From JBLHGN01 sp047616325 (GTDB taxonomy: Bacteria; Pseudomonadota; Gammaproteobacteria; Pseudomonadales; Cellvibrionaceae): a stretch of 5,375 bases of DNA. This document shows positions 1-5,375 of this stretch, piece by piece. Below the pieces are notes generated by a model, which did no database searches, was not told the DNA's origin, and worked only from the letters and a program-made list of their open reading frames with translations. A program made the position numbers and the translations under genes. The stretch spans positions 1 to 5,375 of the forward strand of contig JBLHGN010000250.1 of assembly GCA_047616325.1 (NCBI GenBank), given 5' to 3'. The stretch's first letter is position 1; each line of letters starts with the position of its first letter.

Positions 1-302
1 TTATGAATCATAGAATTAAGCAGGAATGTGAACGAATCTATCCATGGAGATCGAGGATTTGCGCTAATGATGATAGTTATGACTGCTTAAAGACTGGCTG
101 AATGGGAGAGGGAGACGGGTTGCACCCGTTACATTCTGTGCTGTATAGGAAAGCCAGATGGGGACATTATTATAGATGCGTAAAATTTTTAAATACCCCA
201 AACATAGAGCCTCCGTTCTACGAACAGATTAATATTACTGGGCACGATTTTCGGATTGGCACGTCTAACGCGTAGGGATATTCCTGAGGCAACAGTCGAG
301 TA

Positions 303-331
303 ATGACAAAACCATCTATTTGCCATACTAT
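303..331 (+). promoter_or_regulatory. Tentative sigma70-type promoter of the receptor gene
   Basis: ATGACA at 303-308 matches TTGACA at five of six positions. It is followed after 17 bp by TACTAT at 326-331, four of six to TATAAT. An overlapping TATACT at 329-334 is a better -10 but gives a 20-bp spacer. The site lies about 100 bp before the receptor start and sits inside the CCATCTA/TAGATGG inverted repeat. This is a weak match. The physiologically important promoter may instead be an ECF-type one that cannot be recognised by eye. Confidence 0.22.
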
Positions 332-341
332 ACTTAGATGG
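312..341. repeat. 7-bp inverted repeat spanning the candidate -10 region
   Basis: CCATCTA at 312-318 and TAGATGG at 335-341 are exact reverse complements separated by 16 bp, with arm centres 23 bp apart, close to two helical turns. The arms flank the TACTAT/TATACT stretch. An operator for a dimeric regulator is possible. A repeat of this size can also arise by chance in 400 bp of AT-rich DNA. Confidence 0.3.
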
Positions 342-431
342 ACATGCTTTGCTGGACAGTCACAACCTCATGACCACTACCACAATACTTACAATAAAAA
401 TAAAGCTATTTAACGTTTAAGTGCTTAGGGC

Positions 432-3413
432 ATGCAAACCAAAACTGGGGCAGTTTTGTCAAATCTTTGTTTACATATATTTACATTTAGGCCACAACTT
501 TTATTGTTGGTCTTTGCTGCGTACTTATGTAGTCACTCGGCGCTATCTAATGCTGTGCCTGAACTTACTAATAGTTCACCGATACCTTCTAATGCTGCGC
601 CTGCCCTATTGCAAAACGAAGTCGACTTCGATATCTCACCCCAAGCATTAGACACTGCCTTGGTAGAAATATCGCGTCAGGCAAAGATTTCACTTGGTGT
701 TGCCGCTGACGAAGAGGGAGCTAAACTAGCACCCTCTATTATTGGGCGCATGACGATCGCACAAGCCTTGGGCCTAGCCCTGCAGAATACTAATTTAACG
801 TTTACCGTTGTTGGGTCAGTAATCGCCATCAATAAAGGCCGCATATGGCGTGGCTACACTCAACCGTCTACCCCATATACCACGCAAAAAGAAAATCCGC
901 TGACCAACAGAAGAGCGGAAGAAGAGGTTATTGTTTCGATAGAGCGGAAGAATGTCTCTTTGCAACGTTACGCCGGCACCGCCGCATCCCTCGACGCTAA
1001 CGAACTCTCACTAAGAGGCATCGACAGCATCGAAAGCCTTGACACTATTGTGCCAGGGCTTCATCTCGGCACGCAAGACGGCAACATTGAAGTATATATT
1101 CGTGGCGTAGGCAGCAATAACAATACTGAAACAGGGGACCCCGCTGCGGCAACCCACTTAGACGGTGTTTACATACCCCGCCCCGCCGGGCTCGCGACCC
1201 TTTTTCACGACTTGGAACGCGTGGAGGTGAGCATTGGGCCGCAGGGTACTATTAGGGGAAGAAATGCTACCGCAGGTAGTATTAACGTAGTGACTCACAA
1301 ACCAGATCTTAAATTGCTGAACTCCGAATTAATATTGGAAGCAGGAAGTTATGGAAAAAATAGCCAATCTGGATTTATCAACATACCCATATATGAAAAT
1401 GCCGCCGTACGGTTTTCGGCAAAGTCCTCAAAGCGCGACAGCTATTTTGAAAACAAGGGTTTAATTGACTCCGTTGACATGCCTGGGCGACGCGACGCCG
1501 AGGGAATTCGCGGTCAAATATTGTACGAATCACAGCAACATTTTTCGGCGCTATATAGTGCCGACTATAACCTTGAAAAAGGAAGTGGCTACGCCACATC
1601 CAGATTTGCCAGCACAATAGATTCTAGTTCTATTGGTGACGACTATGAAAGTGGAAAAGGACAGCATCCAGTGGAAACGCTCGACCCCTATAAAATAGTC
1701 TGGGCATCAACAATATCGCCAAAGGAAAACACCACTAACAATGGCCAAAGAATCGAATTTAGATATCGGGTTTTACCATCCCTCAGCTCAGAGTTTTATC
1801 TCTCTAGCCGAAACTTACAAAACTATGTGAGCACATTATTAGCGGCTAACGTCTATTCAAAGTCACTAGACTTAGATCACCCACTTTTCTTTGATAAAAA
1901 TGATCGCTTTGTATGGGACAGACGATCTGACTCAAAAAATATTGAATTACGGTTTATTGGTGAATACAATCATTTCTATTGGAGTGCAGGCATCTTTGGT
2001 TTCCGCGAAAACCAAGCAACCCTGTTAGCGAGCACTGCCGACAAATCCGAGTATTTTTGGGGGCAGGAATTTAATACCAGAACAGATATATCATCCCTGG
2101 CGGGCTACTTTGACGCTACCGTAGATCTCTCTGACACTATTTCCCTTACTTACGGCGCAAGAAGAACAGAAGAAAAAAAACAACGCCGTGGCGGTGCTTA
2201 TCGGCTTGATTTTCCGGGTGGTGATCTATTCAATAAATGCAACGGCGTCACGGGCATCCCATGCCGCTACGGGTCCCCCGGCTGGTCTCTGATCCACGGC
2301 CTGGACCGCGACCTTGGAGGCGATGGAGCTGATTTTTCAAATAAAGAACTTTTGGAACTTTGGACAGCCGGGGTCCACTTTTCTCCGCTGGACACGCTAT
2401 CAGACCTGGTGGATGAAGCAAAGGGATTAAGCCCTGAAGAAGACAATAGTGTTACACCCACTTATGTAGACCAATCCGGTAATGCCGAATACAGCTTTAA
2501 TGACTTTCGTACACGTTTGACATGGGAGCCCAGTATCGATCACCTATTTTACGCATCGGTCTCCAGCGGACATAAGTCAGGTGGATTTAACGACAAATTA
2601 GCTCCCGATTCTGAAGAAGAACAGATAGACGATGAAGAAGAATTTGACAATGCCGTATTGATATACGCACCCGAAAAGTTAATTGCCTATGAACTAGGCG
2701 CTAAAAACGTTTTCTCAGATTTTACGATTAATGCCTCTGCCTTTTTTTATGATTATAAAAATCAGCAATTGAGTTCTTTAACAAGTCGAGAAAACTTGGC
2801 AAGAGCCATCGACACTAACGACGAAGGATTCACCAGCCCCAGCGGAGGCGATATTTTATATACCTTCAACATTCCCCAGTCCGAAGTGCTAGGTTTCCAA
2901 ATTGAAGGAAAGACTATACTTCCGGCCGACATTGAAGTGGCCTTTAACATTCTGTATTTAGATGCAAAAGTCACAAGTAACGCCCAAGCAATCGACAATA
3001 GAGTTGAAGCAGGTTCAACTTTAAATATCAAAGATAAAAAATTGCCCAAGGCTCCCGAGCTGGCGATAAACCTCACTTTAAGCCAAAAACGAAATATGGG
3101 AAAATACACGCTGGGCTGGTTATTTTCGCTGCAATATCAGGATGAATATTATCTTTCTATCTTTAACGGTGACGGCACCCATCCTGTCAAAGATAAAAGA
3201 TCTGTGCGTTTGTTTGATCGACAAAAAGCCTCGACCACAGTAGATCTGGGAATCTACATTGCAAATTTGCAAGAAAGCGTCAAGCTGCAGGCCTATATGA
3301 ATAATGCTACCAATGAGCGCGTAGCCACATCTCAATTGCAGAGCCCTTTCGCCCTGGACCGATGGTACCAAGCGCCCAAAACCATTGGCCTCAGCCTAAG
3401 GCTTACCTTCTAA
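432..3413 (+). CDS. TonB-dependent outer-membrane receptor with N-terminal STN signalling domain
   Basis: The product is predicted to import a scarce ligand across the outer membrane using TonB energy and to report its binding to the FecR protein. Residues about 20-41 form a signal peptide with hydrophobic core LLLLVFAAYL and cleavage near SHSA or SNA. Residues 64-134 fit an STN domain. EEVIVS at 164-169 is a candidate TonB box. The plug runs from about 175 to 291 and ends in a GPQGT...GRNAT...INVVT signature. The barrel includes YASVSSGHKSGGFN (707-720) and AYELGAKN (752-759) and ends SLRLTF, with the terminal Phe needed for outer-membrane assembly. At 993 aa it is longer than classical FecA-type receptors because of long loops, one with Cys603/Cys611 and one very acidic (726-739). 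An in-frame TAG at 426-428 makes 432 the most upstream ATG; its ribosome site is poor. TTG at 456, preceded by TGGGG, is an alternative start. The ligand is unknown; ferric siderophore is the default guess. Confidence 0.95.
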   Translation: MQTKTGAVLSNLCLHIFTFRPQLLLLVFAAYLCSHSALSNAVPELTNSSPIPSNAAPALLQNEVDFDISPQALDTALVEISRQAKISLGVAADEEGAKLAPSIIGRMTIAQALGLALQNTNLTFTVVGSVIAINKGRIWRGYTQPSTPYTTQKENPLTNRRAEEEVIVSIERKNVSLQRYAGTAASLDANELSLRGIDSIESLDTIVPGLHLGTQDGNIEVYIRGVGSNNNTETGDPAAATHLDGVYIPRPAGLATLFHDLERVEVSIGPQGTIRGRNATAGSINVVTHKPDLKLLNSELILEAGSYGKNSQSGFINIPIYENAAVRFSAKSSKRDSYFENKGLIDSVDMPGRRDAEGIRGQILYESQQHFSALYSADYNLEKGSGYATSRFASTIDSSSIGDDYESGKGQHPVETLDPYKIVWASTISPKENTTNNGQRIEFRYRVLPSLSSEFYLSSRNLQNYVSTLLAANVYSKSLDLDHPLFFDKNDRFVWDRRSDSKNIELRFIGEYNHFYWSAGIFGFRENQATLLASTADKSEYFWGQEFNTRTDISSLAGYFDATVDLSDTISLTYGARRTEEKKQRRGGAYRLDFPGGDLFNKCNGVTGIPCRYGSPGWSLIHGLDRDLGGDGADFSNKELLELWTAGVHFSPLDTLSDLVDEAKGLSPEEDNSVTPTYVDQSGNAEYSFNDFRTRLTWEPSIDHLFYASVSSGHKSGGFNDKLAPDSEEEQIDDEEEFDNAVLIYAPEKLIAYELGAKNVFSDFTINASAFFYDYKNQQLSSLTSRENLARAIDTNDEGFTSPSGGDILYTFNIPQSEVLGFQIEGKTILPADIEVAFNILYLDAKVTSNAQAIDNRVEAGSTLNIKDKKLPKAPELAINLTLSQKRNMGKYTLGWLFSLQYQDEYYLSIFNGDGTHPVKDKRSVRLFDRQKASTTVDLGIYIANLQESVKLQAYMNNATNERVATSQLQSPFALDRWYQAPKTIGLSLRLTF
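546..608 (+). repeat. Imperfect 21-bp direct repeat at the signal-peptide junction
   Basis: Bases 546-566 and 588-608 agree at 17 of 21 positions and are exactly 42 bp apart, so they stay in frame. They encode SNAVPEL (residues 39-45) and SNAAPAL (53-59). The repeat lies in the short Pro/Asn/Ser-rich stretch between the signal peptide and the STN domain, and may reflect a small in-frame duplication of a spacer. Confidence 0.55.
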
Positions 3414-3482
3414 AGCAAACAAGTTCTGCTGTAGATGCATTTTTCCATTTGCACAGAGAAAGCCCCGAGCTTGAGAAAATCC
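3414..3482. other. Convergent gap between the receptor and fecR-like gene
   Basis: This 69-bp gap separates two tail-to-tail genes and must hold both 3' ends. On the plus strand an imperfect hairpin at 3414-3430 (AGCAAAC against GTTCTGCT, one bulged base, tiny loop) precedes TTTTT at 3440-3444, but the run starts nine bases after the stem. On the minus strand AAGC-TCGGG-GCTT lies about 15 bases past the fecR stop and is followed by a short pyrimidine stretch. Neither is a canonical intrinsic terminator, so read-through into the opposing gene is possible. Confidence 0.4.
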
Positions 3483-4541
3483 TTAGCGTTGTGATAGCAG
3501 TACTATATTTCCCGAGCGGTCCTCGACATAACGCAAAGGTAGGATAGTTTGCAATAAAGATGGGATGCTTTCAGTATCATCAAGCCTGAATGACATTGTC
3601 ACTTTAAGCCTTTCTATTTCAGGACTTCCCACATATATTAATTTATCCGAATAACGGTTTATATCTTGAATAACATCGGCAAGCGTTTCATTTTTGTACA
3701 CCAAACTACCTGACTGCCATCCTAATAGTTCTTCAGACGACACAGCACCTACTTCACCTAGCACCCCAAAGTTATCGGATACTACTTTCTCCCCTGCGCC
3801 CAACACAACAGTTTTTATATGCGTTAGAACAACTCCATTGTTGCGCGACGCCCCAGTATTGGCATTACTTTTTACCTCAACCCGACCTTCTAAGACGCCA
3901 ACCCGAAGTGAACCGGCAAGGCGTTTGACACTAAACTGAGTGCCCGTCACGCGCACTTCAGTCATTGCAGATGTGACAACAAATGGCCGCAGCGTGTCTT
4001 TTGCAACATCAAAAAAAGCTTCGCCTTGAAGGTGTTGTATTGTGCGATATTCTTCAGAAAAATTTGCAATTATTTCCGCACTTCCACCCAAGACAATAGT
4101 GCTGCCATCTTCAAGTTGAATCTCCTTGGTTTCGCCCTTCTCCGTTAAATATTCTCGTTCTGTTTTGGCAGGGTTGAGGGCAAAGGTTAGCATTAGCACA
4201 GCTAGAACAGTGCATGCACTAGCCACCCCCCAAATACCGACCGAGTTTGCGCCTCTAGAAGGCTTAAGACTATCAACAAGACCATCGAGCCAAACCAATA
4301 TCGAACTTCTAAACGAACTTCTATTAGCTGGCGCAACAAGCGCTCTACCCTCTGGCAGATACTGAAGTTCCGCCAAATCCTCCCACAGCATTTCCAGTTC
4401 TATATAGGCCTGAATATGTTTATCACTCAGATCCAACCAACCATCAAATTTAAGGCGGTCATTGCCACTCACATGCTCAGACTGAAACAACATAAACCAG
4501 TCTCTCGCTTCGGCAGCGATTGTGTTGTTACTTGGCACCAT
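3483..4541 (-). CDS. FecR-family anti-sigma factor / signal-transducing regulator
   Basis: This single-pass inner-membrane protein binds the neighbouring sigma factor in the cytoplasm and receives the receptor's signal in the periplasm. Residues 8-56 form the FecR N-terminal domain with the family's tryptophans (W15, W35, W53) in an AAEARDWF...GWL...H..AY.E.E.LWEDL pattern. Residues 101-122 are one membrane span. Residues 131-225 are the FecR core (GETKEIQLEDGS, LQGEAFFDVAKD, RPFVV, VRVTGTQFSVK, VLEGRVEV). Residues 278-350 form an STN-like C-terminal domain expected to touch the receptor's STN. G200-T201 corresponds to the Gly-Thr bond at which related FecR proteins self-cleave. The length of 352 aa is normal. 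The ATG lies one base after the sigma stop, with GGGGAG about nine bases upstream, implying translational coupling. Subfamily members can act as anti-sigma or pro-sigma factors, and the sequence does not decide which. A ligand-specific gene symbol is not justified. Confidence 0.95.
   Translation of the reverse strand: MVPSNNTIAAEARDWFMLFQSEHVSGNDRLKFDGWLDLSDKHIQAYIELEMLWEDLAELQYLPEGRALVAPANRSSFRSSILVWLDGLVDSLKPSRGANSVGIWGVASACTVLAVLMLTFALNPAKTEREYLTEKGETKEIQLEDGSTIVLGGSAEIIANFSEEYRTIQHLQGEAFFDVAKDTLRPFVVTSAMTEVRVTGTQFSVKRLAGSLRVGVLEGRVEVKSNANTGASRNNGVVLTHIKTVVLGAGEKVVSDNFGVLGEVGAVSSEELLGWQSGSLVYKNETLADVIQDINRYSDKLIYVGSPEIERLKVTMSFRLDDTESIPSLLQTILPLRYVEDRSGNIVLLSQR
3939..3944 (-). other. Gly200-Thr201 codons of the presumed FecR self-cleavage site
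   Basis: On the minus strand these bases read GGC ACT, inside VTGTQFSV. In FoxR and related CSS anti-sigma factors the protein cleaves itself at a conserved Gly-Thr bond by an N-O acyl shift, giving two associated fragments before regulated proteolysis by RseP. The context here matches the conserved GT.F.V pattern. Cleavage of this particular protein is inferred. Confidence 0.55.
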
Positions 4542-4542
4542 T

Positions 4543-5109
4543 TTAGTTTTCTCCCCAGTTCAACTTACTCAGACTGTCGTGACAATCTGCAAGTGCATTT
4601 TTTACATGTTTTCTTACCATGCTTTCAGACAAGCCAACCCGGCGGGATATTTCTGCAAAAGACAGATGTTCAAAGCGATTCATTAGCAATAGTTCTCTTC
4701 GTTTGGCCGGCATTTTACCAATCACTTTCGCCAACAACTTCAGTCGCTGACGGCTATCGGCGACACGCTCTGGACCAAGCTCATCAACGGCGTCAGCAGA
4801 CATTTGATCCGTCACCATTTCGAAACGCCTCAGCTTGCGATAGGCGTCTACCGCTATATTGTGAACGATGCGATACATATACACCCTGGGTGTTTCAATA
4901 GTATTTAGGTCCACCTTCGAGATGCGCACAAACGCCTGCTGCACAACATCTTCTGCATCGGACTCATTTGATTTAAACTGCTTCACTACGTAGCGACACA
5001 GCTCATTACTGTACTGAAGGTAAAGTGCTTCCAGTTTTTCGCCAGGAATAAGTTCAGCCACCTTCGATTGCAATGTTGGGTCTTGCTTTATTTTCGCCAT
5101 ACGTAACAT
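4543..5109 (-). CDS. FecI-type ECF RNA polymerase sigma factor
   Basis: The protein directs RNA polymerase to the promoter of its cognate receptor gene, here most likely the convergent TBDR. At 188 aa it has the two-domain ECF layout. Region 2 spans about 26-95, with the DAEDVVQQAFVRI motif (51-63) and the promoter-melting segment PRVYMYRIVHNIAVDAYRK (74-92). A linker follows at 96-120. Region 4 spans about 122-176, where MPAKRRELLLMNRFEHLSFA is a characteristic FecI-group stretch and ISRRVGLSESMVRKHV is the -35-binding helix-turn-helix. No C-terminal extension is present. The start at 5109 is favoured over Met4 because GGCGGA stands about six bases upstream and in-frame TAG and TAA codons come directly before it. 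The gene is first in a two-gene operon with the fecR-like gene. Fur control by iron is usual in this group; only a weak candidate site is visible upstream. Confidence 0.95.
   Translation of the reverse strand: MLRMAKIKQDPTLQSKVAELIPGEKLEALYLQYSNELCRYVVKQFKSNESDAEDVVQQAFVRISKVDLNTIETPRVYMYRIVHNIAVDAYRKLRRFEMVTDQMSADAVDELGPERVADSRQRLKLLAKVIGKMPAKRRELLLMNRFEHLSFAEISRRVGLSESMVRKHVKNALADCHDSLSKLNWGEN
4545..4556 (-). promoter_or_regulatory. Ribosome binding site of the fecR-like gene inside the sigma gene
   Basis: On the minus strand the last sense codons of the sigma gene contain GGGGAG, about nine bases before the fecR ATG at 4541. The sigma TAA (4543-4545) and this ATG are separated by one base. 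Ribosomes finishing the sigma gene can therefore reinitiate, which would keep sigma factor and regulator in a fixed ratio. Confidence 0.6.
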
Positions 5110-5214
5110 TTACTATCCGCCTATGGTCTTTACTTGGGCCTCTCTTACATGCTGGATGCCATACAAATAGCAAACAAGCGAACGGGAACCGACTTACTTC
5201 TCTTCAATCAACCA

Positions 5215-5233
5215 GATAATACCTAAATATTTC
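5215..5233 (-). promoter_or_regulatory. Tentative Fur-like site overlapping a TATTAT -10 element
   Basis: The minus strand here matches the classical 19-bp Fur consensus (GATAATGATAATCATTATC) at 11 of 19 positions, with the GTATTATC end matching best. TATTAT (5216-5221) within it is five of six to a sigma70 -10 box, with no clear -35 partner. The location, about 105 bp before the sigma start, is where iron repression of a FecI-type operon would be expected. The match is near what AT-rich DNA gives by chance. Confidence 0.2.
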
Positions 5234-5312
5234 ACAACTACACGCCCCACCCGCCCAATTCAAGGTCAAAGTTAGCAGCACGAGGTTTTCAGCGCAACTC
5301 TGGAAATTGCGG

Positions 5313-5341
5313 GGCCGTGGCTCATGAGCTAATAAACGGCC
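5313..5341. repeat. Nested inverted repeat in the right-hand intergenic region
   Basis: The outer arms GGCCGT and ACGGCC are perfect complements and enclose the perfect 10-bp palindrome GCTCATGAGC (5320-5329). The structure could be a regulator operator, or the stem of a transcript from a gene ending beyond the window. It lacks the T-run of an intrinsic terminator in either direction. Confidence 0.35.
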
Positions 5342-5375
5342 TGAAAACACCGCCAGCATTGGCCCAAAAGCTAAA

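Larger units (their letters stand above)
1..431. other. Intergenic region upstream of the TonB-dependent receptor
   Basis: I see no convincing complete gene here. A short plus-strand frame open from the left edge ends in TGA at 99-101 (32 codons from the ATG at 3). It matches nothing I recognise and could be the 3' end of an upstream gene or chance. Other elements are a perfect 6-bp inverted repeat with a 3-base loop at 115-129 (ACGGGT/ACCCGT, no following T-run), two direct copies of GGCACG at 241-246 and 258-263, and a 7-bp inverted repeat at 312-341. The stretch from about 300 to 431 is AT-rich and is the likely promoter and leader of the receptor gene. I could not find a reliable match to the E. 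coli fecA promoter, which is what a FecI-type sigma factor would be expected to use. Confidence 0.6.
5110..5375. other. Upstream region of the sigma/fecR operon
   Basis: No gene is supported here. The AT-rich part nearest the sigma gene (5110-5235) should hold its promoter and 5' leader; the part beyond about 5240 is noticeably more GC-rich. Two minus-strand frames are open at the right edge, ending at 5322 and 5204. The second is 56 codons plus stop from the edge, but neither has a recognisable motif. A GCTCATGAGC palindrome at 5320-5329 lies between arms GGCCGT (5313-5318) and ACGGCC (5336-5341), with no T-run on either strand. Confidence 0.5.

Noticed and set aside
111..140. The GGGTTGCACCC stretch as a tRNA T-arm or intrinsic terminator
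   Set aside because: The loop lacks the TTCRA pattern, no acceptor or anticodon stem can be drawn around it, and no T-run follows.
240..268. GGGCAC-N16-CGTCTAA as an ECF-type promoter of the receptor
   Set aside because: The CGTCTAA part resembles some ECF -10 elements, but the -35 part lacks the usual AAC core, the site is about 165 bp from the start codon, and it does not match the known fecA promoter.
2762..3109. 115-codon minus-strand open frame inside the receptor gene
   Set aside because: The sense strand here encodes conserved barrel strands of the receptor. The antisense peptide has no domain-like features.
3362..3547. Small plus-strand open frame spanning the receptor 3' end and the convergent gap
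   Set aside because: It overlaps the receptor's conserved C-terminal strand and then the fecR 3' end, and has no recognisable product or ribosome site.
4416..4901. 161-codon plus-strand open frame across the sigma/fecR junction
   Set aside because: It lies antisense to two genes with clear FecR and ECF sigma domains, shows no recognisable motif, and has the low-complexity, Cys/His/Gln-rich look of a shadow frame.
5204..5374. Minus-strand frame open at the right edge for 56 codons
   Set aside because: It is cut by the window edge, has no motif I recognise, and another minus-strand frame is also open there. A gene cannot be supported from this fragment.

Overview
The window holds one recognisable unit: a FecI/FecR/FecA-type cell-surface signalling (CSS) system. 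It has an ECF sigma factor of the FecI group, its FecR-like inner-membrane regulator, and a large TonB-dependent outer-membrane receptor (TBDR) that carries an N-terminal STN signalling domain. The double membrane implied by a TonB receptor and the style of the FecIR pair point to a proteobacterium. The moderate, slightly AT-rich composition and the receptor's plug signature would suit a marine gammaproteobacterium, but that placement is an inference and no marker gene is present.

Layout. Positions 1-431 contain no gene I can support; they form the receptor's upstream region, with weak promoter-like and inverted-repeat elements. The receptor (432-3413, plus strand, 993 aa) is followed by a 69-bp convergent gap. 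The FecR-like gene (3483-4541) and the FecI-like sigma gene (4543-5109) lie on the minus strand, transcribed sigma first and separated by one base, with the fecR ribosome binding site inside the end of the sigma gene. Positions 5110-5375 are the sigma operon's upstream region, with a tentative Fur-like site and a nested palindrome.

Expected working, from established CSS biology: ligand binding moves the receptor's STN domain, which contacts the periplasmic C-terminal domain of the FecR protein. Proteolysis of FecR follows, and the released cytoplasmic part frees or activates the sigma factor, which transcribes the receptor gene. All three partners look intact. FecR keeps the Gly-Thr pair at which this family self-cleaves. 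The ligand cannot be named from the sequence: ferric siderophore is the default for this architecture, but no biosynthesis, transport or catabolic gene is in the window to confirm it.

The main oddities are the tail-to-tail placement of the receptor relative to fecIR, the receptor's length with an acidic loop and a two-cysteine loop, a divergent plug signature, and a small direct repeat next to the signal peptide. I did not find a clearly new type of system.
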